A stretch of DNA of 64,000 nt. It comes from JAFDWI01 sp964595905. Its GTDB lineage: Bacteria; Actinomycetota; Acidimicrobiia; Acidimicrobiales; Iamiaceae. Position 1 is the stretch's first letter; every line of letters begins with the position of its first letter. Below the pieces are notes generated by a model that saw only the letters and a program-made list of their open reading frames with translations, did no database searches and was not told where the DNA came from. The position numbers and the translations under genes were made by a program. Shown here one piece after another: positions 42,340-50,656 of this stretch. The stretch is from contig CAZQSU010000003.1 in NCBI GenBank assembly GCA_964595905.1, positions 1 through 64,000 of the forward strand, read 5' to 3'.

Positions 42340-43106
42340 GCGAAACCGCGATTCCCCGAGCCGACGTGTGCGCCGTCGCGTTGGCCGAGATCTTCCGGGG
42401 CGACGGCGAGACCCTCGCCAACCCGATCGGGACGACCCCGATGATCGGCGGGCGGCTCGCCCGGGCCACCTTCGAGCCCGAGTTGATGATGACCGACTCC
42501 GAGGCGACCCTGATCACCGACGACGTCGCGTACGGCTGGGGTGAGACGAAGGTCGTCGAGACCTGGAACCCGTACCGACGCATGTTCGACGTGGTCTGGA
42601 GCGGCCGTCGGCATGTGGTCATGAGCCCGGTGCAGATCGACCCGTTCGGCAACATGAACTTCTCGGCGATCGGGGGTACCCCTGAGCAGCCCAAGGTGCA
42701 GCTGCTCGGCTTCCGGGGCGGTCCGGGCAACACGATCAGCCACACCACCAGCTACTGGGTGCCCAAGCACTCGGCGAAGACCTTCGTCGAGTCCGTCGAC
42801 GTCGTCTGCGGCGTCGGCTACGACCGCGCGGCGGCGCTGAACCCGGCGTCGGCACGGTTCCACGAGATCCGCCGGGTCGTCACCGACCTGGGCGTGCTCG
42901 ACTTCGGTGGCGACGAGCATCGGATGCGGCTCACATCGGTCCACCCCGGCGTCACCGTGGGCGACGTCATCGAGGCGACCGGATTCGATCTGGTGCTTCC
43001 CGATCCGGTGCCGGTCACGCGCCTCCCCACCGACGAGGAGATCCGGCTGTTGAACGAGGTCATCGACCCCGACGGTCGCCGTTTCGGCGAGGTACCCGAC
43101 CGCTGA
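42336..43106 (+). CDS. ipdB: COCHEA-CoA hydrolase beta subunit IpdB
   Basis: 256 residues, CoA-transferase beta-type: MIGGRLARATFEPELMMTDSE, WSGRRHVVMSPVQIDPFGNMN, FRGGPGNTISHTTSYWVPKH, VVTDLGVFDF-like VVTDLGVLDFGG, and LHPGVT-like VHPGVTVGDV, all as in IpdB. It completes the ring-C opening enzyme with IpdA. The start at 42336 overlaps the IpdA stop. The operon ends here; the next gene (43125) is convergent, 18 bases away. Confidence 0.9.
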   Translation: MSETAIPRADVCAVALAEIFRGDGETLANPIGTTPMIGGRLARATFEPELMMTDSEATLITDDVAYGWGETKVVETWNPYRRMFDVVWSGRRHVVMSPVQIDPFGNMNFSAIGGTPEQPKVQLLGFRGGPGNTISHTTSYWVPKHSAKTFVESVDVVCGVGYDRAAALNPASARFHEIRRVVTDLGVLDFGGDEHRMRLTSVHPGVTVGDVIEATGFDLVLPDPVPVTRLPTDEEIRLLNEVIDPDGRRFGEVPDR

Positions 43107-43124
43107 GGTCGAGGTTCCGAAGGG

Positions 43125-43391
43125 TCAGACGACCGCGAGTTTCGCCAGCAGTTCGGCCTTGGTCTCCTCGAACGACTCGTCGTCGATCTTCTCGTTCTCG
43201 AAGTCCTCGTGCAGAATGCGGAGCTTCTCGATGATCACTTCCTGGGTCTCACCGCTGACCGGCTGAACCGATGCGGTTTCGACCTCTTCGTCGTCGCTCT
43301 TGGTGAGTCGCTTCTCGATCTTGGCCGCCTTGCGTGCCTTCTTGTTGCGGTCCCGTTCGTTCTTGGCGAACGTGCTACGCGAGTTGCCCAT
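43125..43391 (-). CDS. Small charged protein with SHOCT-like C-terminus
   Basis: 88 residues: a Lys/Arg-rich N-terminal half (NERDRNKKARKAAKIEKRL), an acidic linker, then LRILHEDFENEKIDDESFEE followed by TKAELLAKL, which fits the short C-terminal (SHOCT) helix-pair motif. The start ATG 43391 follows AGGAGGTC, a strong site. No enzymatic motif or membrane helix is seen. SHOCT domains are usually oligomerisation modules; the basic half could bind nucleic acid. It is a single gene convergent with ipdB. Confidence 0.65.
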   Translation of the reverse strand: MGNSRSTFAKNERDRNKKARKAAKIEKRLTKSDDEEVETASVQPVSGETQEVIIEKLRILHEDFENEKIDDESFEETKAELLAKLAVV

Positions 43392-43597
43392 GATCGACCT
43401 CCTGGGAAGCGGGCCGGGTGTGGTCCTGCGCGCGTGAAGTGCACAGTGACTTGACACCTGACGAACACGAATCGGCGAGCCGTGGGGACGGCGCCGGATT
43501 CCTGGACACCCGACTCTACCGGGTACCGGGCGAAAACTGGCGTATCGGGACGTGCTGCCGCGGTGCGACGAACCCTGGCAGGGCGAGAAAGCCCAGG

Positions 43598-45835
43598 TCA
43601 GCGGGGTTGCACGGGCGTCCCGGGGTGGAGACGGGCTATCTGCCATCCACGTGAACCCACGCTGACGTCGACCTGCCAGATCCCGGTTTCGGCGTCGAAG
43701 TGCACGTCGGCGTCGGGGGAATGCGGCTCGCGCCGAGACCAACCGGTGATCGTGACCGTCTCGTCGGCGCCCTCGACGACGAGACGCAACCCGTTCGGGA
43801 CCGATTCGTCGCCGAAGACCTCGATCCGGGCGTCACCGGCGGTCGCGAACTTGGTGACGTCGCCGACCACGGCCGTCTCGCCGGGCAACACCGGTGCGAG
43901 CACGAAATGGGCCCAATCCTCACGCGCGAGCGTGACGTCGAACATGGCGTCGGCGCCGAGCCGAGTCGCCGTGCCGGCCCGCCAGTCCCAGCAGATCACG
44001 TCGCCGACCGGGGCGCTGTCGCCCAGCTCACCGAAGCGGACGGTGCCGGCGATCACGTCGTCGGTGGGGGTGGCGTGCAATACGGTCACGTACGACCACC
44101 GGCCCACATCGTGCTGCGAGTACGTCTCGGCGACGAGCAGGGACGGGTTGAACGCCGGGTTCGCCGCGATCGAGGGGCTGGTCGCGGCGATCGGGACGTC
44201 GGGCTTGACCAGGACGCCGTCGGCCCGACAGGTCGCCATGACCAGGTCGGCGTCGTGACGCCTCACCCGGTCACCCAGACCTACCGGCCCGGTCGAGAGC
44301 GCGGACAGCAGCGCTTCGGGCGCGCCGGTTTCACCGGCCACCTCCGGGTCGGTGCGGAACACGTCCTTGTAGGGCATCAGCCCGAGTGCCCGTGCCAGCG
44401 CGTTGGTGGTGCAGAACCACGCCCAGAGCTGGCCGGGTGTGGCGATGTAGCCGTGGTCGCCGCACGTGCGCACCGAGGTGACCCGGCTCAGCGTGGTCGT
44501 CTGGGCGAAATCGGCCGGCGTGGCCATGCACCACTGCAGCGTGATGCCCCGCTCGGCGGCTGCCGCGTCGATGCCCTCCTGCCAGGCCCGGGCCCGGCCG
44601 GGGCGGCGGCGCAGGTCACGCACGGTGTGGAACACCTCGACCATCCAGTCGTGTTCGAAGGTCGCCACGCCCCAGGCGACGCACTGGTCGAGCCAGCGCT
44701 CGTAGCCCTCGGGGGTCGCGGGCACGGCGACGCCGGTGTCGTCGTCGCGGTACACCGGTACGTCCTTGGTGATCGGCGCTTGGTTCGACAGGTGCCGGAT
44801 GTGGGCGACCAACGGCGGGTCGCCGAGTCGCGTCCGCAACGCGGCGATGCCGTCTCCGAGGATGTCTTCGCGGGCCTCCCAGGCCACCATCGGGCTCGGC
44901 GGCACGACCCAGTCGTCGGTGTCGAAAGGCCGCAGTTCGGTGTGGGGGTAGAACCACGAGTCGAGCTGCACCGCCCCGATCGGCACGCCGCGCTCACGCA
45001 GGTCGTCGACCGCAGCGACGATCGAGCCGGGCACGTCACCGGCGAGCCCGTGCTCGGGTTCGGTCTTGTACCAGTAGGCGGCGCCGTTGTCGGTCCAGTA
45101 GGAGACCTTCGCGGCGAGGGCGTCGGCCCAGCGCCCCGGCCGCACGGTGCCGGCCCGGTCGGTGAGCAGACGGCCCCAAGCGGCGACGCCACTTCTGATG
45201 TCGGATGCTCCGATGAAGGCGAGGTCGGTGGCGAACCCGGCCGGAACCTCGTCGAGGTCGCCATGCCAGCCACAGCGCAGCGTGCCGCCGTTGAGACCGA
45301 TGATCTGTTCGTGGAAGTCGTCGAGCGGGGCGACGATCAGCGCCCGACCGTCGGGGCCCTGCACACAGAGCGGCCAGCCGGTGGGCGGCCGGTGGGGGAG
45401 CAGGAAGAAGCCGTCCAGCGATGCGTCGACGGTGGCGGGCAGCCCGAACTCACAGTGTTGGAACACCACGCCGGTCAGATCGCCGGCAAGCGGTTCGGGG
45501 TCTCGATCCGCGGGGGTGAAGATCGGCCAGGCCATCGAGGGCTCGTCGAACGCGCCGGTCGCCAGGTCGGCGAGGTCGCTCGTCGCCTCCGCGCGCAGCA
45601 CGATGAGCGGCCGTTCCTGATAGGCCCGGACCGATCGCCGGACCGGGCCGTCGTCGACGACGACCTCCTGTGCGGCGCCCAGTTCGTCGACGACCTCGAC
45701 CGATGACGACGGCGGACTCGACACCGTGACTCCGGGATCGCCCCGTCCCAGCAGGTCCGACCCGTCGATGCCGATGCGCACCGAGCCGTCGTCGTCGATG
45801 GTGATGGCCAGCCCGTGCGCGGCGTCGAGTCTCAT
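43598..45835 (-). CDS. Large TIM-barrel glycosidase-like protein (uronate cluster)
   Basis: 745 residues. The N-terminal third is beta-rich; a TIM-barrel-like middle has KVSYWTDNGAAYWY, GAVQLDSWFYPH and CVAWGVATFEHDWMVE, where Asp residues after barrel strands recall GH31/GH36-type retaining glycosidases and raffinose-synthase-like proteins; a beta C-terminal domain follows. I cannot name the family with certainty. No signal peptide is visible, so it would act on imported oligosaccharide. It overlaps the LarA-like gene by 4 bases and sits in a uronate cluster, suggesting action on a glycoside or glycuronide. Confidence 0.6.
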   Translation of the reverse strand: MRLDAAHGLAITIDDDGSVRIGIDGSDLLGRGDPGVTVSSPPSSSVEVVDELGAAQEVVVDDGPVRRSVRAYQERPLIVLRAEATSDLADLATGAFDEPSMAWPIFTPADRDPEPLAGDLTGVVFQHCEFGLPATVDASLDGFFLLPHRPPTGWPLCVQGPDGRALIVAPLDDFHEQIIGLNGGTLRCGWHGDLDEVPAGFATDLAFIGASDIRSGVAAWGRLLTDRAGTVRPGRWADALAAKVSYWTDNGAAYWYKTEPEHGLAGDVPGSIVAAVDDLRERGVPIGAVQLDSWFYPHTELRPFDTDDWVVPPSPMVAWEAREDILGDGIAALRTRLGDPPLVAHIRHLSNQAPITKDVPVYRDDDTGVAVPATPEGYERWLDQCVAWGVATFEHDWMVEVFHTVRDLRRRPGRARAWQEGIDAAAAERGITLQWCMATPADFAQTTTLSRVTSVRTCGDHGYIATPGQLWAWFCTTNALARALGLMPYKDVFRTDPEVAGETGAPEALLSALSTGPVGLGDRVRRHDADLVMATCRADGVLVKPDVPIAATSPSIAANPAFNPSLLVAETYSQHDVGRWSYVTVLHATPTDDVIAGTVRFGELGDSAPVGDVICWDWRAGTATRLGADAMFDVTLAREDWAHFVLAPVLPGETAVVGDVTKFATAGDARIEVFGDESVPNGLRLVVEGADETVTITGWSRREPHSPDADVHFDAETGIWQVDVSVGSRGWQIARLHPGTPVQPR

Positions 45836-47079
45836 GGCTTCAGACGGTAGAGGACCTCGCCGGCGTCGGGGACCACGAGCCAGTCGGGATCGGCCCGACA
45901 GGCGGCGATGTCGATCGTGGCCGGGTCGGCCCAGTCCAGGTTCACCGCCCGGGTGCGGGCTTCAGACACCCCCGACGCGAGCGTGATCGCCACCCGGGGT
46001 TGCTCCCCGCGGACCGGGTCCCAGGTCCCGGCACCCCGCAGATGCGTGGAGTGCGCCAACTCGCCCCAGGGCCGCGCCTGGAAACGCTCCCACTGGCCGG
46101 TGTAGTAGTCGATCGTGTGGTAGCCGATCTCCTCGACACCCGGATGCATCGGGGTCAGGTCCTTCAGGTGCGGCGCGTACAACACCACCCGACCGGCGTC
46201 GGCGACGACCGGTTCGACCTTGTAGAAGCCCTTCGCGGCGGTCCACAGGTCGTCGTAGCGGTCGGGGACGATCGACAGCACGTTGCGCACCGGCGCGTCG
46301 AGGTAGGTCACGTGGGTGATCGCTGCGATCTCGGCGGCCTCGGCCCAAGCGACCTCGGGCGTGCCATAGGCCGCAGCGTGCAGACCGTCGCCGGCGTCGG
46401 TGACCACGCACAGCGCCCGTCGCTCGGTCGGCACCAACGCCGCGGCCTCGTCGATCAGCGCCCGCACCGGCGTGACGCCAGGCGTGCCGATGATCTTCGA
46501 CGAGCCGATCAGCGCCCCCAGCCAGTGGGTGACGTCGATCATCTCCGGCCCCGAGAGTCCGGGGAACAGGTACTTGTTGCCCCCGGAGAACCCGACGACC
46601 TCATGGGGGAGCACCGGACCGATCACCACGACCAGGTCGGCCTCGACCACCGCGCGGTTGACCCGCACCGGCACGTCGACCGCCAGGCGCCCCTCAGAGA
46701 GCTCGTGCACCTGCTCGGCGGGAAGCGTGCCGAGGGTGACGAACGTGTCGGGGTCGTCCCAGGCATGGTTGCGCACCACCAGGCCCGGGTGTCGCCCGGT
46801 GATCCGGCCGGGCTCGGCGCCGACCAGGATGGCGAGTGCGTCGTCGTCCATGGGGGCGTGGGTGCCGAGCGCGACGACCGCTTCGACGCGACCCGGTCGA
46901 CCGGCGAGCGCGCCCAGCACCGCGTCGAGGAGCATCGGGACCGGGCAGCGGCGGGTCCCGTCGGGGATGACGAGGCACACTCGCGTGTCGTCGAGGTCCT
47001 CCGCGCCGAGACCCGATGCGAGGAGCGTGCGGAGTTCTTCGATGGTGACGCGGCCCGATGCCCGCCCGACGCGGGTCAC
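45832..47079 (-). CDS. LarA-like (nickel-pincer racemase family) protein
   Basis: About 415 residues. VIPDGTRRCP (Asp40, Arg43/44), ALGTHAPMD (His74), NHAWDDP, PHEVVGFSGGNKYLFPG (Lys) and MIDVTHWLG (His) correspond to the residues that bind the nickel-pincer cofactor and substrate in lactate racemase LarA. Homologues racemise or epimerise various 2-hydroxyacids. No larB/C/E cofactor genes are in this window. In a cluster with uronate isomerase and fructuronate reductase an aldonate or uronate epimerase is plausible. GTG 47079 was chosen as the longer frame runs into uxaC; that start is uncertain. Confidence 0.75.
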   Translation of the reverse strand: MTRVGRASGRVTIEELRTLLASGLGAEDLDDTRVCLVIPDGTRRCPVPMLLDAVLGALAGRPGRVEAVVALGTHAPMDDDALAILVGAEPGRITGRHPGLVVRNHAWDDPDTFVTLGTLPAEQVHELSEGRLAVDVPVRVNRAVVEADLVVVIGPVLPHEVVGFSGGNKYLFPGLSGPEMIDVTHWLGALIGSSKIIGTPGVTPVRALIDEAAALVPTERRALCVVTDAGDGLHAAAYGTPEVAWAEAAEIAAITHVTYLDAPVRNVLSIVPDRYDDLWTAAKGFYKVEPVVADAGRVVLYAPHLKDLTPMHPGVEEIGYHTIDYYTGQWERFQARPWGELAHSTHLRGAGTWDPVRGEQPRVAITLASGVSEARTRAVNLDWADPATIDIAACRADPDWLVVPDAGEVLYRLKP

Positions 47080-47108
47080 CGCAGAACCGGGCGCCCAGAG
47101 AGGTGCCG

Positions 47109-48551
47109 ATGTCGTCGAGCCTGAGCGGTCACACTGGAAGTGTGCCACCGTTGCCGCTCCATCCGGACCGCCTGCTCCCCGACGACGCCGCGACCCGTGA
47201 CGTGGCGCGACGGATCCACGCCACCACGGCCGGTCGACCGATCGTGTCACCGCACGGTCACGTCGACGCGGAGCTGTTCGTGCGCAACGTGCCCTTCGCC
47301 GACCCGACCACCCTGTTGATCACCCCTGACCACTACGTGACCCGTCTGCTGCACGCCGACGGGGTCGGCCTCGACGTGCTCGGCGTGGGCGGCACCGGCT
47401 TGGACGAGGCCGGGTCACGCCGGGCGTTCGCCGAGCTGTGCGCTCGCTGGAGCCTGCTCGCGGGCACCGCGGTGCGAAGCTGGTTCGAGGCCCAGTTCGT
47501 CGAACTCTTCGGCGTCGACCAGACCCCATCGGCCGCAACGGCGGACGCGATCTACGACACGATCGCGGGTGTGCTGGCCTCCGACGGGTTCCGGCCCCGG
47601 GCCCTGTGGGATCGCTTCGGGCTGGAAGTGCTCGCCACCACCGACGACCCGTGCAGCGACCTGGCCGCTCACCGGCTGCTGGCCACCGATGCGACGTGGA
47701 CGGGACGGGTGGTGCCCACCTTCCGCCCCGACGCCTACCTCGAGGCCGCTGGTCCCGACTGGGCCGAACGGGTCGCCGCACTGGGCGTGGCCGCCGATGT
47801 CGACACGGGCACCTACGCCGGATTCATCGCCGCACTGCAAGCGCGCCGCCGGTTCTTCATCGCCAACGGCGCCACCGCCGCCGACCACAGCCATGCCGAC
47901 GTCCACAGCCAGGAGCTGTCGACGGCCGAAGCCGCACGCATCTACGCGTCCGCGCTGGACGGTGGGGCGACCGAGGCCGAGACCGTCGCCTTCCGGCGCC
48001 ACATGCTCGCCGAGATGGCACGCATGTCGTGTGAGGACGGTCTGGTGATGATGTTGCACCCGGGCGTCGTGCGGAACCACCACGGCCCGACACTGGATCG
48101 CTTCGGTCCCGACAGCGGCCACGACCTACCCCGACGGATCGACTTCGTCGAACCGTTGCGGCCCCTGCTCGAGCGCTACGGCACCCACCCGGGATTCCAT
48201 CTGGTGCTGTTCACCCTGGACGAGACCGCGTGGTCCCGGGAGCTCGCCCCGCTCGCCGGGTTCTACCCCTCGGTGTACGTGGGTGTGCCCTGGTGGTTCC
48301 TCGATGCGCCCGATGCGCTGGGTCGGTTCTGGTCGGCGGTCGTGGACCAGGTCGGCTTCGGACGCACCTCGGGGTTCGTGGACGACACTCGGGCGTTCCT
48401 GTCGATCCCGACACGTCACGACCTGTCCCGCCGCGTCGAGGCCGGCGTGCTGGCCCGGCTGGTCACCGCGCACCGCCTCGACGAAAGCGAAGCCACCGCG
48501 ATCGCCGCGGGGCTGGTGGGCGATCAGCCGCGGAACGTGTTCAAGTTGTGA
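47109..48551 (+). CDS. uxaC: Glucuronate isomerase
   Basis: 480 residues. PHGHVDAELF (metal-binding His pair), FFIANGATAADHSHADV, HPGVVRNHHGP, VYVGVPWWFLDAPDAL and FVDDTRAFLSIPTRHDLSRR match UxaC of the amidohydrolase superfamily, which converts D-glucuronate to D-fructuronate (and galacturonate to tagaturonate). ATG 47109 with GAGAGGTG was chosen. It is divergent from the LarA-like gene with only 29 bases between starts, and its stop overlaps the next gene (GTGA). Confidence 0.9.
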   Translation: MSSSLSGHTGSVPPLPLHPDRLLPDDAATRDVARRIHATTAGRPIVSPHGHVDAELFVRNVPFADPTTLLITPDHYVTRLLHADGVGLDVLGVGGTGLDEAGSRRAFAELCARWSLLAGTAVRSWFEAQFVELFGVDQTPSAATADAIYDTIAGVLASDGFRPRALWDRFGLEVLATTDDPCSDLAAHRLLATDATWTGRVVPTFRPDAYLEAAGPDWAERVAALGVAADVDTGTYAGFIAALQARRRFFIANGATAADHSHADVHSQELSTAEAARIYASALDGGATEAETVAFRRHMLAEMARMSCEDGLVMMLHPGVVRNHHGPTLDRFGPDSGHDLPRRIDFVEPLRPLLERYGTHPGFHLVLFTLDETAWSRELAPLAGFYPSVYVGVPWWFLDAPDALGRFWSAVVDQVGFGRTSGFVDDTRAFLSIPTRHDLSRRVEAGVLARLVTAHRLDESEATAIAAGLVGDQPRNVFKL

Positions 48552-49867
48552 GCCTCGTCCCGCTCGTCCGCGCCGGTCACCCCGAGTGGGCGGCCGCTCC
48601 GGCACGGATCGTGCACCTCGGGCTCGGTGGGTTCTTCCGGGCGCACGCCGCCTGGTACACCGCGCACGCCGCGGACGCCGATGACTGGGGCGTCGTCGGC
48701 TTCAGCGGGCGGAGTCGTGACCTCGTCGATCGACTGGCGGGCCAGGACGGGCTCTACACGTTGACCACCCGTGCGGCAGCGGGCGACACCATCGAGGTGG
48801 TGCCGAGTGTCGTGGAGGTCCATCCGGGGAGCGACACGTCTGCGTGGCTCGGCGCGGTGGCGTCACCCGAGGTCACCGCGGCCACGCTGACCGTCACCGA
48901 AGCGGCCTACGCCACCGGCCCGACCTCGGTGGCCGAAAGGCTCGTCGACGGCCTCGTGGCCCGTCGACGCGCGGACGCCGGGCCGATCACGGTGATGTCG
49001 TGTGACAACGTCGCCGACAACGCATCGGCCCTCACGGCGGCGATACGGGCCGAGGCTTCCCGGCGCCGCGATGCGGGACTGGGCGAGTGGATCGACGCGT
49101 CGGTGGCGGTCGTGGGCACGGTCGTCGACCGGATCACTCCCCGACCCACCCGCGCCGACGAGGCGGCGGCCGCAGCACTGGGCTACGCCGATGTCGCGCC
49201 GGTGGTGACCGAACCGTTCAGCGAATGGATCATCTCGGGCGTCTTCGCGGCAGGCCGACCGGACTGGGAATCGGCCGGGGCGCAGTTCGTCGACGACCTC
49301 GCCCCGTACGCGCGCCGCAAGCTGCACCTGCTGAACGGCGCGCACAGCCTGCTCGCGTACGGTGGCCTGCTGCGCGGCCACGTCGAGGTCGCTGACGCGT
49401 TGGCCGACGACGCACTCGCTGCCGCCGTCGAGGTCTGGTGGGACGAGGCAGCCGAGACGGTCGGCGGAGCGCCCGAATCGCGGACGGCCTATCGCGATGC
49501 GTTGCTCGAACGCTTCGCGAACTCCCGGATGCACCACGCGCTGGCCCAGATCGCGATCGACGGCTCGATGAAGCTCCCCGTCCGGGTCGTACCGGTGGCC
49601 CGGGTCGAGCTGGCCGCCGGGCGCCGAGCTGAAGCAGCGGCAGCGATCGTCGGCGCCTGGGTGGCATTCGTGCGCCGGGTCGGCGACGGCCTGGTCGACG
49701 CCCGCCGCGACGAAGTGCTCGGAGCCGCTTCGTCCGGCCCGGCCCGCGAAGCACCACGCCGTCTGGTCTCCCTCCTCGACGACGAGCTGGCCGCGCACCA
49801 CGACTTCGTCGCACAGGTCGCCGATGGTGCCGACGCCTGGAGCAGCGCCAGTCGCACCCGCAATTGA
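48548..49867 (+). CDS. Mannitol dehydrogenase-family oxidoreductase, probable fructuronate reductase
   Basis: 439 residues: HLGLGGFFRAHAAWYT (NAD site), SCDNVADNASALTAAI, DRITPRPT, EPFSEWIISGVF and ARRKLHLLNGAHSLLAYGG (catalytic Lys/Asn/His region) define the polyol long-chain dehydrogenase family. Being translationally coupled to uxaC it is probably UxuB-like, reducing D-fructuronate to D-mannonate; mannonate dehydratase and KDG kinase are not in this window. GTG 48548 overlaps the uxaC stop. Confidence 0.85.
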   Translation: MSLVPLVRAGHPEWAAAPARIVHLGLGGFFRAHAAWYTAHAADADDWGVVGFSGRSRDLVDRLAGQDGLYTLTTRAAAGDTIEVVPSVVEVHPGSDTSAWLGAVASPEVTAATLTVTEAAYATGPTSVAERLVDGLVARRRADAGPITVMSCDNVADNASALTAAIRAEASRRRDAGLGEWIDASVAVVGTVVDRITPRPTRADEAAAAALGYADVAPVVTEPFSEWIISGVFAAGRPDWESAGAQFVDDLAPYARRKLHLLNGAHSLLAYGGLLRGHVEVADALADDALAAAVEVWWDEAAETVGGAPESRTAYRDALLERFANSRMHHALAQIAIDGSMKLPVRVVPVARVELAAGRRAEAAAAIVGAWVAFVRRVGDGLVDARRDEVLGAASSGPAREAPRRLVSLLDDELAAHHDFVAQVADGADAWSSASRTRN

Positions 49868-49929
49868 CCGACGCGTGACACGTCTTTGCACGGTTGACGT
49901 CCCTCTGGGGTGGAAAGCGTGCAAAGACG
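49867..49929. repeat. Hairpin repeat, copy 4, with 17-base conserved 5' flank
   Basis: The core 49884-49926 is the 43-base element; arms extend to CGTCTTTGCACG / CGTGCAAAGACG (49881-49892, 49918-49929), a perfect 12-bp stem. The flank ACCGACGCGTGACA before it is identical in copy 5, 2.1 kb away. It begins at the last base of the dehydrogenase stop codon. Confidence 0.85.
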
Positions 49930-49966
49930 CGAATCTGCCGGGTTGGCTCCTCGTAGATTTGCGGGA

Positions 49967-50503
49967 ATGAGCCACGCTCCGATGTTGGTACTGGTGAACG
50001 GGTTGCCCGGGACCGGGAAGTCGACCGTCGCGAGTATCGCCGCAGACGCGCTGCACACCGCGGTGCTGGCCCACGACTGGGCGATGAGCGGACTGCGCGG
50101 CTATCGGTCGATCCAGAACGCTCTCGACGGGATCGACCTGGGCCACCGGGTGGTCGGCTGGTCCATCCTCGCGGCGCTGGCGCGGGCCCAACTCGTCGAA
50201 GGACGCTCGATCGTGGTCGACGGCGTCGCCCGGGCGACGCAGCGGGCCCAGCTCGATGAGGTCTCAGCGGCAACCGGCGCGACGTTCTTCGTCATCACCA
50301 CCCACTGCTCCGACACGATGCTGCATCGGTCTCGGATCGAGGGACGCCGGCGTTTCATCCCGAACTGGTACGAACTCTCCTGGGACGATGTCGAACGGAG
50401 CGCGTCACAATGGGTCCACGAACCCGGTGACCTCGACCTCGATGCCGCCGATCCGATCGAGCAGCACGAGTCCGCGATTCGCAGATTTCTCACGATGCGT
50501 TGA
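49967..50503 (+). CDS. P-loop kinase-like ATPase (AAA_33 type)
   Basis: 178 residues starting MSHAPMLVLVNGLPGTGKST, a Walker A motif at residues 11-19, with SIVVDGVARATQRAQL (Walker B-like Asp) and a lid region with Arg residues (HRSRIEGRRRF). It resembles small nucleoside/chloramphenicol/zeta-toxin-like kinases. The substrate is unknown. It lies with the ATPase gene between two copies of the hairpin repeat, outside any metabolic operon, which suggests an accessory gene. Confidence 0.7.
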   Translation: MSHAPMLVLVNGLPGTGKSTVASIAADALHTAVLAHDWAMSGLRGYRSIQNALDGIDLGHRVVGWSILAALARAQLVEGRSIVVDGVARATQRAQLDEVSAATGATFFVITTHCSDTMLHRSRIEGRRRFIPNWYELSWDDVERSASQWVHEPGDLDLDAADPIEQHESAIRRFLTMR

Positions 50504-50520
50504 CAGCAGGCCAGGCTCTC

Positions 50521-50647
50521 GCGGTGTGAACTCCGGCGACTGGTTCTGGAACACGGGCGTGGATCCTCGAACACGAGGCCGTGATTCGTCAAAATAATTA
50601 GCGCAGATCCTCAAATTTGTAGGCGTGGATCCTCAACAAGCAATTAG
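50521..50647. repeat. Degenerate tandem repeats upstream of the DUF4143 ATPase
   Basis: About five units of 21-25 bases, each starting GCG/GCC and containing a form of GGATCCTCGAA: units start near 50536, 50557, 50578, 50601 and 50623. The two closest to the gene (GCGCAGATCCTCAAA, GCGTGGATCCTCAAC) agree best and the array decays upstream. It is AT-richer than the surroundings (AAAATAATTA). It ends 9 bases before the ATPase start, so it covers its promoter and may be where the product or a partner binds. Confidence 0.6.
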
Positions 50648-50656
50648 GATCGGAGC

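Noticed and set aside
43700..45706. 668-codon plus-strand frame opposite the glycosidase-like gene
   Set aside because: Antisense shadow without ribosome site; the minus strand has the domain structure and overlaps its operon partner.
50405..50614. Small minus-strand ORF over the tandem repeats before the ATPase
   Set aside because: It translates the repeat array and the end of the kinase gene in antisense; no ribosome site.
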